Program-made: the position numbers and the translations under genes
The notes under the pieces: model-generated
The model's input: the letters and a program-made list of their open reading frames with translations, nothing else
What the model was told of the DNA's origin: nothing
Database searches by the model: none
Part shown: in pieces, positions 50,202 to 58,288 of the stretch
How positions within the stretch are numbered: position 1 is the stretch's first letter
Layout: every line of letters starts with the position of its first letter
Assembly: GCF_018122735.1 (NCBI RefSeq)
Contig: NZ_JAGRRD010000001.1
Location: 1,318,375 to 1,382,374, forward strand
Source: Azoarcus sp. L1K30
GTDB lineage: Bacteria; Pseudomonadota; Gammaproteobacteria; Burkholderiales; Rhodocyclaceae
Direction of reading: 5' to 3'
Length of the DNA stretch: 64,000 nucleotides

Positions 50202-50978
50202 ATGACCACGTCCGCGCCCAACCGATCAATCGAGTTTCGCAATACGACGCTCGGTGCAACCATCGCGCTCCTTCGGGAGACTGAACCCGTGGGCCTTGCC
50301 GACTCACTGCACAAGATGCTGGGCGGCATGCCGGACTTCTTTAACGGCGAAGCCGCCATCCTGGATTTCTCCGCCATCAGCGCGCCCCCCGCCCGCATCG
50401 ACTGGGCGGGGCTGCTCTCGCTGCTGCGTCGCTACCAGCTGCAACCGATCGGCGTGCGGAACCTGCCCTCGGAGTTGTCCGCCGGCGCAAGGCAGGCCGG
50501 GCTCGCGCTGCTCGACAATCTGGAGCTTCGCGAACGGTCCGCCGGGGATACGCCGAAGCCGGCGCCTGCAGCGGTCGCGCCTGCACCGAAAGCCGAACCG
50601 GTGGTGCCCCCCACGGCAACACCGCAGGCTAATACCGTATTTGTCGAACGTCCCTTGCGCTCGGGACAACAGGTCTATGCCCGTGGCGGGGATGTGGTCC
50701 TGCTTGCCGGTATGAGCAATGGCGCCGAGGTCATCGCCGACGGCAGCATCCATTGCTTCGGTCCGCTACGCGGACGCGCTCTCGCCGGCGCCCAGGGAAA
50801 CGCGGCCGCACGCATCCTGGCCACCAATTTCGGGCCCGATCTGGTTTCCATTGCCGGCGTCTATCGCACCTTCGAGAAAGGTATCCCCGAAGCGTACGCC
50901 GGACGTGGCGCGATGGTGCGATTGAGCGCCGCGGGAACGGCACAGAACATTGAAATCGATCCGCTTCAGCTCGACTGA
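50202..50978 (+). CDS. minC: Septum site-determining protein MinC
   Basis: 258 aa. N-terminal MinC domain (about 5-105, 'EFRNTTLGATIALLRETEP'), a proline/alanine-rich linker (about 108-145), and the C-terminal beta-helix (about 150-255, 'GGDVVLLAGMSNGAEVIADG', 'HCFGPLRGRALAGAQGN'). It blocks FtsZ ring assembly away from midcell, recruited by MinD. It is the first gene of minCDE, after a 103-nt gap with hslO. Confidence 0.96.
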   Translation: MTTSAPNRSIEFRNTTLGATIALLRETEPVGLADSLHKMLGGMPDFFNGEAAILDFSAISAPPARIDWAGLLSLLRRYQLQPIGVRNLPSELSAGARQAGLALLDNLELRERSAGDTPKPAPAAVAPAPKAEPVVPPTATPQANTVFVERPLRSGQQVYARGGDVVLLAGMSNGAEVIADGSIHCFGPLRGRALAGAQGNAAARILATNFGPDLVSIAGVYRTFEKGIPEAYAGRGAMVRLSAAGTAQNIEIDPLQLD

Positions 50979-51006
50979 ACCGGCAAACATACATGAAGGG
51001 GAAATC

Positions 51007-51819
51007 GTGAAAGTCATCGTCATTACGTCCGGCAAGGGTGGCGTAGGAAAAACCACCACCAGCGCGGCCTTTTCATCGGGCCTGGCCTTGCGCGGTTTCA
51101 AGACCGCCGTCATCGATTTCGACGTCGGCCTGCGTAATCTCGACCTCATCATGGGCTGCGAGCGTCGTGTCGTGTACGATCTCGTCAATGTCGTCAATGG
51201 CGAAGCCAAGCTCAATCAGGCCCTGATCAAGGATCGTCACTGCGAGAACCTGTTCATTCTTCCGGCTTCGCAGACCCGCGACAAGGACGCCCTGACCGAA
51301 GAAGGGGTAGAGAAGGTCCTGCACGATCTCGAGCACATGGGCTTCGAGTACGTGGTCTGCGACTCGCCCGCAGGCATCGAGCGTGGCGCCGTGATGGCGC
51401 TCACCTTTGCCGACGAAGCCATTGTCACCACGAACCCTGAAGTGTCCTCGGTGCGCGACTCAGACCGCATTCTCGGCATTCTGCAATCCAAGTCCAAGCG
51501 CGCCCGCGAAGGTGGCGAACCGGTGAAAGAGCACCTGCTCGTTACCCGCTACTCGGCCAAGCGTGTTGACGACGGCGAAATGCTCTCATACAAGGACGTC
51601 CAGGAACTGCTCCGCGTGCCGCTGATCGGCGTAATTCCGGAGTCGGAATCCGTTCTTCATGCTTCCAACCAGGGCACACCGGCGATTCACCTCAAGGGCT
51701 CCGACGTCGCCGAAGCCTACAGTGACGTCGTGGCGCGATTCCTCGGCGAAGAGCGGGCCTTGCGTTTCGTCAATTACGAAAAGCCCGGTCTGATGAAGCG
51801 CCTTTTCGGAGGCAAGTAA
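51007..51819 (+). CDS. minD: Septum site-determining ATPase MinD
   Basis: 270 aa with deviant Walker A '[11 protein letters not shown]' (about 8-18), '[11 protein letters not shown]', and switch II '[10 protein letters not shown]'. The C-terminal amphipathic membrane helix is '[12 protein letters not shown]'. The GTG start at 51007 follows GAAGGGGAAA; the upstream in-frame ATG at 50950 lies inside minC. It drives pole-to-pole oscillation with MinE. Confidence 0.97.
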   Translation: MKVIVITSGKGGVGKTTTSAAFSSGLALRGFKTAVIDFDVGLRNLDLIMGCERRVVYDLVNVVNGEAKLNQALIKDRHCENLFILPASQTRDKDALTEEGVEKVLHDLEHMGFEYVVCDSPAGIERGAVMALTFADEAIVTTNPEVSSVRDSDRILGILQSKSKRAREGGEPVKEHLLVTRYSAKRVDDGEMLSYKDVQELLRVPLIGVIPESESVLHASNQGTPAIHLKGSDVAEAYSDVVARFLGEERALRFVNYEKPGLMKRLFGGK

Positions 51820-51820
51820 C

Positions 51821-52081
51821 ATGTCTCTCCTCGCTCGCCTGTTCGGCGAAAAGAAGAAAACCGCCGAAATTGCAAAAAACAGACTGTCCCTGCTGATCGC
51901 GCACGAGCGCAACGGGGGCCCCGCCCAGCCCGATTTCATGCCGGCGCTGCAGCGCGAACTCATCGAGGTGATTTCGAAATACGTTTCGGTCAACCCCGAT
52001 GACATCAAGGTGCAGCTCGAAAAGCAGGACAACTACGAGGTGCTGGAGGTCAACATCGTCTTGCCCGAGGCCGGGCGCTGA
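51821..52081 (+). CDS. minE: Cell division topological factor MinE
   Basis: 86 aa: N-terminal '[20 protein letters not shown]' (MinD-stimulating segment), 'LLIAHERNG' and C-terminal '[20 protein letters not shown]'. It starts one base after the minD stop. It stimulates the MinD ATPase and restricts MinCD to the poles. Confidence 0.97.
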   Translation: MSLLARLFGEKKKTAEIAKNRLSLLIAHERNGGPAQPDFMPALQRELIEVISKYVSVNPDDIKVQLEKQDNYEVLEVNIVLPEAGR

Positions 52082-52116
52082 AGGTGACCGATCGACTGCG
52101 GCCGACGCATCGGCGC

Positions 52117-52201
52117 TGGTGCCCGGAACGGGACTTGAACCCGTAAGCCATGCGGCGGCAGATTTTAAGTCTGCTGTGTATACCAATTTCACCATCCGGG
52201 C
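52117..52201 (-). tRNA. tRNA-Leu (anticodon TAA)
   Basis: Class II tRNA with acceptor GCCCGGA/TCCGGGC, anticodon stem GCAGA/TCTGC around CTTAAAA (anticodon TAA), long variable arm, T-loop GTTCAAGTC and encoded CCA. It lies antisense between minE and the DnaJ-like gene. Confidence 0.97.
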
Positions 52202-52306
52202 CGGCCGCGGATTTTCTCATAGTCGCCCCGGACTGCACAGCCCCGGGTCGCCGCAATCGCGCAGCTCCGACACACCCAAGGCGCAAGGCAGAGTGACCGA
52301 CCCATC

Positions 52307-53305
52307 ATGCTGACGGAAAATGAGGCGTATGAACTGCTCGGTCTGACGATCGATGCCGATTCCGCCAGCATCAAGAACGCGTTCCGGCGACTTGCGATGC
52401 GCTGGCACCCGGACCGCAACCCCGATGCAGATGCGCTGGAAATGTTCAAGCGCGTACGCGCGGCCTACGCCAGGCTGACGGAACGTGAGTCGAACGAGAC
52501 ACGGACAGCGGAAGACGATGATCCCGCACCGGCATCACCCAGCCGGGCGGACGATCTTTTTCAGGATCTTGAACTCGATCTCGAAGAGGCGTTCCACGGC
52601 TGCGAGAGGACGGTGTCGATCCCGACCCGGACGATCTGCCGCTCGTGCGACGGGCGGGGTGAGGTCGAACTTGCGCATGGCCGGCTGTGCGCACACTGCC
52701 ACGGGTCTGGGCGTGTTCGCTCCGCGATCGGACTGGACGCCTGCCCGGCCTGCGACGGACGCGGCTATTCCAGACGCGCGCCGTGTCCGGACTGCGCTGC
52801 GTCGGGCGCTGTGCCGGGCGAGCGGCGGCTGCACGTTCGGGTGCCAAAGGGCATCTTCAATGGTGAAGAGCTGCGCCTCTCGGGCGAAGGAGAGCGTGCC
52901 GCGACAACGAACGCGCAAGCGGGTGATCTCAGGCTGCGGGTGCGAATTGCGCAACATCCGCTGTTCAGCCTCGACGGCCGCGATCTGGTGATCGAACGCC
53001 CGGTGAGCGCTTTCCACCTGCTCTCGGGAGGACCGCTGCACACGCCGCACCCGGCCGGCACGTTCACGGTGGACGTTGTCGCCGGACAACCGACCCCGCA
53101 GGACATCCGTATCGAGGGCCGTGGATGGCCCGCGCGCGGCAAGCGTCCGGCGGGCGCCTTCGTCATCCGCCTGCGCCCGCTGTTCCCGGCCGAGTCGGGC
53201 ACCACGTTGAATGCGCTGTATCGCAAGATCGATGCAGAAGTCCAGCGCGAGCTCGGCACATATCTGCCATCATTGCAGCAATGGGAAGCACAATGGCTTG
53301 ACTGA
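52307..53305 (+). CDS. DnaJ-like co-chaperone with zinc finger, no G/F region
   Basis: 332 aa. J domain (about 5-62) with the HPD motif in 'MRWHPDRNPDADAL', an acidic linker instead of the usual Gly/Phe region, and a zinc domain with four CxxC repeats ('CRSCDGRG', 'CAHCHGSG', 'CPACDGRG', 'CPDCAASG', about 110-165). DnaJ C-terminal substrate-binding sheets ('LHVRVPKGIFNGEELRLSGE') follow. It stimulates a DnaK-type ATPase. It is not the main dnaJ, judging by its context and divergent sequence. Confidence 0.9.
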   Translation: MLTENEAYELLGLTIDADSASIKNAFRRLAMRWHPDRNPDADALEMFKRVRAAYARLTERESNETRTAEDDDPAPASPSRADDLFQDLELDLEEAFHGCERTVSIPTRTICRSCDGRGEVELAHGRLCAHCHGSGRVRSAIGLDACPACDGRGYSRRAPCPDCAASGAVPGERRLHVRVPKGIFNGEELRLSGEGERAATTNAQAGDLRLRVRIAQHPLFSLDGRDLVIERPVSAFHLLSGGPLHTPHPAGTFTVDVVAGQPTPQDIRIEGRGWPARGKRPAGAFVIRLRPLFPAESGTTLNALYRKIDAEVQRELGTYLPSLQQWEAQWLD

Positions 53306-53391
53306 GCGCGCGGTGCCTTTCAATCTCACCCCTGTCGCGCCGGAAATCCCCCTCACCACCCCGGCACTGTCCTATTGCCAGACTAACCATC

Positions 53392-53826
53392 GTGATTGTC
53401 ATCGACCTTTGCTGCAACCTGAATCACCGCTTCGAAGGCTGGTTTGCTTCGGCCGCGGCATTTGACCGCCAGCGCGATCAAGGACTGATCTCATGCCCTG
53501 TCTGCGGCAACACAGAGGTGCGCCGCCTTCCCAGTGCGCCCTATGTGCAGACAAAAACATCGCCAGCACCATCGGTCGCGCGGCCCTCTTCCTCTGCGCC
53601 CGCCGCAGACCCGAACCAACTCGCACTGATTGCTGCCTCCATCCGTCAGATGGCTCGGAACGCAGAAGATGTGGGGGATGATTTTCCCACAGAGGCGCGG
53701 CGTATTCACCGCGGCGAGCGCGAAGCCCGCAATATTCGCGGCGCCGCATCAGGTGACGAACTGAGCGAGCTGATCGACGAGGGCATCATGGTGCTGCCAG
53801 TTCCCCCGGATGAGGATCTGCACTGA
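53392..53826 (+). CDS. DUF1178 family protein
   Basis: 144 aa, small conserved proteobacterial protein. It has an N-terminal rubredoxin-like metal site ('DLCCNLNHRFEGWF', 'ISCPVCGNTEVRRL'), a low-complexity Ala/Pro/Ser linker, and the C-terminal 'EARNIRGAASGDELSELIDE' block typical of DUF1178. Function unknown. The last 41 nt overlap a convergent small gene. Confidence 0.88.
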   Translation: MIVIDLCCNLNHRFEGWFASAAAFDRQRDQGLISCPVCGNTEVRRLPSAPYVQTKTSPAPSVARPSSSAPAADPNQLALIAASIRQMARNAEDVGDDFPTEARRIHRGEREARNIRGAASGDELSELIDEGIMVLPVPPDEDLH

Positions 53827-53998
53827 AGCCGGCAGCGACCTCCGCACATTCGTCGACCACGAAGCACAGGGAGCCACCCAAATCGGCCAGCGGTGACCAC
53901 TCGTGCTCCAGGCGCCACAACGCGCGCGCCAGCCACCCGGCCTCGTCGCGCCTGTAGCCCCGCGGCGCGGCACCATTGTTCAATGTCATCTCGCTCAT
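53786..53998 (-). CDS. 70-aa hypothetical protein
   Basis: A small frame with GGAGG spaced correctly before ATG 53998. The product contains 'GWLARALWRLEHEWSPLADL' and is tryptophan-rich in its middle. No known domain. Its 3' end overlaps the DUF1178 gene antisense. The ribosome site is the main support. Confidence 0.45.
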   Translation of the reverse strand: MSEMTLNNGAAPRGYRRDEAGWLARALWRLEHEWSPLADLGGSLCFVVDECAEVAAGFSADPHPGELAAP

Positions 53999-54077
53999 GT
54001 TTGCCTCCGTGTTGGAGACGAGCATAAGAATGCCGCATGACCGCAGGATGAATGGCACTTGACTGTAAAGTGACAGC

Positions 54078-55253
54078 TCAGGGTCGAGCGACGATCAGCG
54101 GCACCCACATTTCGTCACCACTCAACCCGCCGTGCACACCACGCATTCGGTGGTCCTTTTCGCCCACCATGCGGTCGCTGATCGTCCAGCCGGGTTCCAT
54201 CAACAACGCATGCGTCCCGCAGTGGGAGGAGAGTTGTAGAGAAGGCTTGCCGGGCCCGAACATCCCAGCTTCGATCAGGCGCTGCGAAGGCTGGACCACC
54301 GCACGCCCCCTCAGGCGCGCCGTTGCCAGGGCCAGAAAGTCGTCCCCTGCCCCCTTCCTGACCCTGCAGAAAGCGACTCTTCGTTCGCCGAACAGCGGGG
54401 ACGCCAACATCCGCGAGAGCTCGGGCAAGTACGCCAGCCGCAGATGCTTGCGTTCCGGTGCATCGACAAAACCGTGGTCAGCCGTCAGCAGGACGGTAAC
54501 CTCCTGCCCTGCGAGCTGATCGAGCAAGCGGGCAAAAAGGCGGTCCACACGGTGGAACTCGGCGATTGCCTGATCCGAATGCGCGCCAAAGCGATGACAG
54601 ACGGCGTCGAAGCGCGAATAGTAGGCATGAAGGAATTGCGGTGCCGAGCCGTTTTGCGCCAGCGCATCCACAATTGCAGGCACAAAGCCGTCCGGCCTGG
54701 AGAAAGCGTTCAGGACGGCGCCGCGACCGTGGCGGCGGGAGAAGGCAGAGAATGCGATGTCCGCGGGTGCGACAACTGCAACTGGCAGCCGGCAGTCGCC
54801 GTACATGGCGGCATAGGGAAAGAGTCGCTGTGCAAGAAACGGCGCACGCAGCGCACCCGAGCCGCGACGACGCAGCGGCAGGGGCGTCACGACGCCACCG
54901 AAGCGACGATCGTGGATGTGCCAGCCGGTAAGCCCGTGCTGCACGGGAGAGAGCCCGGTCTGCAGCGTGGTCACGGCACTTGCCGTTGTGCTTGGAAACA
55001 CCGATGTCAGGTGCCGGAGCCGATGCTGCAACAGCGTACTTCCCGCCCCATGACGCTGCAGGAATACATCGCCCAACCCATCGATCACGACCAGGACAAG
55101 CGGCCCCGTGGGCGGCGCATCTACGAAGGGCAGCGGCACGGCTTCGGGCGCATGCAGCCATGCCCGCAGGTCGCGCGCCAGTCCGAACAGTCCGCCACCC
55201 TGAAAGTCCGGCAATACCGAGTTGCGCGGAAGCAAGAACGGGGGATGTTTCAT
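54078..55253 (-). CDS. Type I phosphodiesterase/nucleotide pyrophosphatase-family protein
   Basis: About 391 aa, alkaline-phosphatase superfamily. The first metal Asp is in 'LVVIDGLGDVF' (about 56). The nucleophile Thr lies in 'TSVFPSTTASAVTTLQTG' (about 87-104), with 'HGLTGWHIHD', 'DAVCHRFGAHSD', 'TADHGFVDA' and 'GVHGGLSGDEMWVPLI' supplying metal ligands. It hydrolyses phosphodiesters or pyrophosphates, substrate unknown. ATG 55253 has AGGG upstream; a GTG at 55262 is the alternative. Confidence 0.85.
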   Translation of the reverse strand: MKHPPFLLPRNSVLPDFQGGGLFGLARDLRAWLHAPEAVPLPFVDAPPTGPLVLVVIDGLGDVFLQRHGAGSTLLQHRLRHLTSVFPSTTASAVTTLQTGLSPVQHGLTGWHIHDRRFGGVVTPLPLRRRGSGALRAPFLAQRLFPYAAMYGDCRLPVAVVAPADIAFSAFSRRHGRGAVLNAFSRPDGFVPAIVDALAQNGSAPQFLHAYYSRFDAVCHRFGAHSDQAIAEFHRVDRLFARLLDQLAGQEVTVLLTADHGFVDAPERKHLRLAYLPELSRMLASPLFGERRVAFCRVRKGAGDDFLALATARLRGRAVVQPSQRLIEAGMFGPGKPSLQLSSHCGTHALLMEPGWTISDRMVGEKDHRMRGVHGGLSGDEMWVPLIVARP

Positions 55254-55270
55254 TATCGGCACCCTGAATG

Positions 55271-55306
55271 CGAAAAACCGGACAAGTGTGAATCACTTGT
55301 CCGGTT
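55271..55306 (-). terminator. Rho-independent terminator of the tRNA unit
   Basis: A 13-bp perfect stem AACCGGACAAGTG / CACTTGTCCGGTT with a 5-nt loop. On the minus strand it is followed by a TTTTT run, 9 nt after the CCA end of the last tRNA-Gly. It ends the tRNA transcript before the phosphodiesterase gene. Confidence 0.85.
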
Positions 55307-55314
55307 CTGCATAC

Positions 55315-55390
55315 TGGAGCGGCAGAAGAGTCTCGAACTCTCGACCTATACCTTGGCAAGGTATCGCTCTACCAACTGAGCTACTGCCGC
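55315..55390 (-). tRNA. tRNA-Gly (anticodon GCC)
   Basis: A 76-nt cloverleaf: acceptor GCGGCAG/CTGCCGC, D loop AGTTGGTAGA, anticodon stem ATACC/GGTAT around TTGCCAA (GCC), T loop GTTCGAGAC, encoded CCA. Identical to the copy at 55595-55670. Last gene of the tRNA transcript. Confidence 0.98.
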
Positions 55391-55408
55391 TCTGAAACCT
55401 TTACTACC

Positions 55409-55482
55409 TGGAGGCGCGAGCCGGAGTCGAACCGACCTACACGGATTTGCAATCCGGTGCATAACCGCTTTGCTATCGCGCC
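55409..55482 (-). tRNA. tRNA-Cys (anticodon GCA)
   Basis: A 74-nt cloverleaf: acceptor GGCGCGA/TCGCGCC, anticodon stem CGGAT/ATCCG around TGCA (anticodon GCA), T loop GTTCGACTC, encoded CCA. Sits between the two tRNA-Gly genes on the same transcript. Confidence 0.98.
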
Positions 55483-55545
55483 TTTCATTCATTGGTCGGC
55501 GCCGTTTCCGGTGCCAGAACCCGGACACTCCGGACTCAAAATTCT

Positions 55546-55594
55546 TGGAGCGGCAGAAGAGTCTCGAACTCTCGACCTATACCTTGGCAAGGTA
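55546..55594 (-). repeat. Tandem 49-bp duplicate of the tRNA-Gly 3' half
   Basis: These 49 bases repeat exactly bases 55595-55643, the 3' part of the adjacent tRNA-Gly from the anticodon stem through CCA. On the transcript, the complete tRNA-Gly is immediately followed by a second anticodon-to-CCA half with no 5' half, so it is a tRNA pseudogene. A simple tandem duplication explains it. Confidence 0.95.
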
Positions 55595-55670
55595 TGGAGC
55601 GGCAGAAGAGTCTCGAACTCTCGACCTATACCTTGGCAAGGTATCGCTCTACCAACTGAGCTACTGCCGC
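55595..55670 (-). tRNA. tRNA-Gly (anticodon GCC)
   Basis: A full 76-nt tRNA-Gly(GCC), first gene of the tRNA unit, about 15 nt downstream of the -10 hexamer. Same sequence as 55315-55390. Its CCA end runs directly into the duplicated 3' half. Confidence 0.98.
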
Positions 55671-55685
55671 TCTCGAAAGACCGCC

Positions 55686-55713
55686 ATTATAGACAAGTAT
55701 TTTTGTCTGTCAA
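55686..55713 (-). promoter_or_regulatory. Consensus sigma-70 promoter of the tRNA unit
   Basis: Minus strand: -35 TTGACA (55713-55708), 16-bp spacer, -10 TATAAT (55691-55686), both hexamers perfect. It lies between the pgsA stop and the first tRNA-Gly. A GC-rich stretch follows the -10, as in stringently controlled stable-RNA promoters. Confidence 0.9.
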
Positions 55714-55720
55714 ATCTTTT

Positions 55721-56296
55721 TTAACGATCCATGTGTTTGGCCAGGCGGGGCATTGCACGGTGCAGGTAATACCCCATCGACCACAGCGTCAGTGCTGCTG
55801 CCACATAGATCAGTATGCTGCCCACGAACGCCATGTCCATCGACAGCAGGGGCGCATTGTATAGCAGCAAGGGAATGGCTGTCATCTGCGCGGCCGTCTT
55901 CAACTTGCCGACATAGGCCACCGCCACGCTTGCCGATTCGCCCACCCGCGCCATCCATTCGCGCAAGGCCGAAATGGTGATCTCGCGTCCGATGATGATC
56001 ACCGCAATGATCGCATCCACGCGAGCGAGTTGCACCAGCAGGATGAGCGCCGCCGCTACCATCAATTTGTCGGCCACCGGATCGAGGAAGGCACCGAATG
56101 CCGAAGTCTGTTTGAGCGCGCGCGCCAGATAGCCGTCAAACCAGTCGGTCACCGCAGCAACGATGAAGATGGAGGTCGCGACCAGATTCTTCTGCACTGG
56201 CCCCAAGATCGCGTCGGGCAGGTAAAAAACGCCGACGAAAAGCGGGATCAGGGCAATTCGGGCCCAGGTGAGTGTATTGGGAATGTTGAGTGACAT
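55721..56296 (-). CDS. pgsA: Phosphatidylglycerophosphate synthase PgsA
   Basis: 191 aa with several membrane helices and the CDP-alcohol phosphotransferase motif DGx2ARx8Gx3Dx3D visible from 'DWFDGYLARALKQTSAFG' to 'AFLDPVADK' (about 51-76). It makes phosphatidylglycerophosphate from CDP-diacylglycerol and glycerol-3-phosphate. It lies 26 nt downstream of uvrC, the order common in proteobacteria. Confidence 0.95.
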   Translation of the reverse strand: MSLNIPNTLTWARIALIPLFVGVFYLPDAILGPVQKNLVATSIFIVAAVTDWFDGYLARALKQTSAFGAFLDPVADKLMVAAALILLVQLARVDAIIAVIIIGREITISALREWMARVGESASVAVAYVGKLKTAAQMTAIPLLLYNAPLLSMDMAFVGSILIYVAAALTLWSMGYYLHRAMPRLAKHMDR

Positions 56297-56322
56297 GCAG
56301 GGCCGTGGTTACGCCGGAATGA

Positions 56323-58140
56323 TCAGTGCAAGGCCGAGTATATCTGCTCGGCAAGTTTGCGGCTGATGCCATCGACCCTGCACAAGTCCTCGACCGTTGC
56401 ATTGCGCACCCCATCGAGCCCGCCGAAGGCCGCCAGCAGGTTGCGCCGCCGCGAAGGCCCCACGCCGTCGATGTCGTCGAGCCTCGAACCGATGCGCGCC
56501 TTTCCGCGTCGCGCCCGATGCCCCGAAATGGCAAAACGGTGAGCTTCGTCGCGAATTTCGATGATCAGATGCAGCGCCGAGGAGGCGCCACCCAGTGCCA
56601 GTCCGTCGCGGCCGTCGGCAAAGATCAGGGTTTCGAGTCCGGCCTTGCGCCCCTCCCCCTTTGCCACGCCGACCATCGCCACCGCCTCCAGGCCGACCTC
56701 GGCAAGAATGGCTGCGGCGGCACTCACCTGCCCCTTGCCGCCATCGATCAGGATGAGGTCAGGGCACACTCCCTCGCCCGCAGCAACCTTGCCGTAACGC
56801 CGCTCGAGCACCTGGCGCATGGCGGCAAAGTCGTCCCCGGGCGTGATGCCGTCGATATTGTAGCGCCGGTACTCGGCGCGCTTCATCGCGCCCGCTTCGC
56901 ACACCACGCAGGACGCCACCGTCGCCTCGCCCATGGTGTGGCTGATATCGAAACACTCGATGCGGTCGGGGGCTTCGGGCAGGCCCAGCACATCGCGCAG
57001 AGCATCGAGACGCTGCTCGATACGGCCGGCATCCCGAGCACGTCCCTGGATGGCAATACGTGCGTTCTTCTCGGCCATGTCCATCCACGCTTTCTCGCCT
57101 TCGTAGCGAGCAAGCACGACAGCCGGCATGCGCTCTGTGATCTCCGCCAGCATCGCCTTCACCTCGGGCAATGCAAGATTGACGACGATCCGCCCCGGTA
57201 TCGGATGTTCGGCGTAGTGTTGCTCGACGAAGGCCAGCAGGCTGTCCGTCGCACCCGAAACGGCAGCGCCGGAGGGAAATTGGGGGCGGTCACCAAGATG
57301 GCGCCCACCACGGATCATGGCGATGTTGACGCAGGTCAGTCCGTCCTCTTCGACTGCGGCGAGGACGTCGACATCCTCATCCTTGCGGCTATCGACGAAC
57401 TGCCGGTGAAGTACCGCCTGCAGCACGCGCACCTGGTCGCGGCACGCGGCCGCCTCTTCGAAGGCGAGGCGCTCGGCTGCCGTGTGCATGCGCTTGCTGA
57501 GATCATCGATCACTTCGTTGGCCTGACCGTCGAGAAACCGGCTGGCCAGTCGGACGTCGGCTGCGTATGCGGCGTTGTCGATCAATCCGACGCAGGGGCC
57601 TGTGCAGCGCCGGATCTGATGGAGGAGACAGGGGCGCGAGCGGTTCTGGAAAACCGAGTTTTCGCAGGTCCGGAGCTGGAAGGTCTTCTGCAGCAAGTGG
57701 ATGCTCTCACGTACTGCGTAGGCATTCGGAAACGGGCCGAAATAGCGTGCGCCCTTCGCAAACGCACCACGATGGTAGGCGAGACGGGGGAACGCGTCTG
57801 CAGAGAGTTCGATGTACGGGTAGGTCTTGTCGTCGCGAAACAGGATGTTGTAGCGCGGCGCCAGGCTCTTGATCAGGTTGTTCTCGAGAATCAGCGCTTC
57901 GGCCTCGGATCGCGTCGGCGTGATATCCACGCGCACGATCTGCGCCACCATCATGGCAATGCGGGGGCTGGGCTGGGTGCGCTGGAAGTAGCTCGATACC
58001 CTGCGCTTCAGATTCTTCGCCTTGCCCACATACAGCACCTTGTCTTCCGCCCCAATCATGCGATAGACACCGGGCTCCTCGGTGAGGGAGCGCAGAAACG
58101 ATTTTGCGTCGAAGGCGGGCGCGTCGGCGGGTTTGCTCAT
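56323..58140 (-). CDS. uvrC: Excinuclease ABC subunit C
   Basis: 605 aa. GIY-YIG nuclease (about 17-95, 'EEPGVYRMIGAEDKVLYVGK'), Cys-rich 'CLLHQIRRCTGPCVG', UvrB-binding UVR segment (about 200-235), RNase H-like C-nuclease (about 375-530, 'CFDISHTMGE' and 'LILIDGGKGQ') and C-terminal HhH pair. It makes both incisions in nucleotide excision repair. ATG 58140 is the family-consistent start. The 148 nt up to nagZ hold no gene. Confidence 0.97.
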   Translation of the reverse strand: MSKPADAPAFDAKSFLRSLTEEPGVYRMIGAEDKVLYVGKAKNLKRRVSSYFQRTQPSPRIAMMVAQIVRVDITPTRSEAEALILENNLIKSLAPRYNILFRDDKTYPYIELSADAFPRLAYHRGAFAKGARYFGPFPNAYAVRESIHLLQKTFQLRTCENSVFQNRSRPCLLHQIRRCTGPCVGLIDNAAYAADVRLASRFLDGQANEVIDDLSKRMHTAAERLAFEEAAACRDQVRVLQAVLHRQFVDSRKDEDVDVLAAVEEDGLTCVNIAMIRGGRHLGDRPQFPSGAAVSGATDSLLAFVEQHYAEHPIPGRIVVNLALPEVKAMLAEITERMPAVVLARYEGEKAWMDMAEKNARIAIQGRARDAGRIEQRLDALRDVLGLPEAPDRIECFDISHTMGEATVASCVVCEAGAMKRAEYRRYNIDGITPGDDFAAMRQVLERRYGKVAAGEGVCPDLILIDGGKGQVSAAAAILAEVGLEAVAMVGVAKGEGRKAGLETLIFADGRDGLALGGASSALHLIIEIRDEAHRFAISGHRARRGKARIGSRLDDIDGVGPSRRRNLLAAFGGLDGVRNATVEDLCRVDGISRKLAEQIYSALH

Positions 58141-58288
58141 TTTCAGCGTGTGTGAGTGGTGAGAGCTGACAGGTGATTCCCCTGCAAGCGCATTATCGGC
58201 CCCTGCCCCGACCGGCGCACGCGCGGGCATTTCCGAGCGGACGCGCCCTGGACACGATGCCAGCGGCGCCTTGAGCCTGCAGCGGCAC

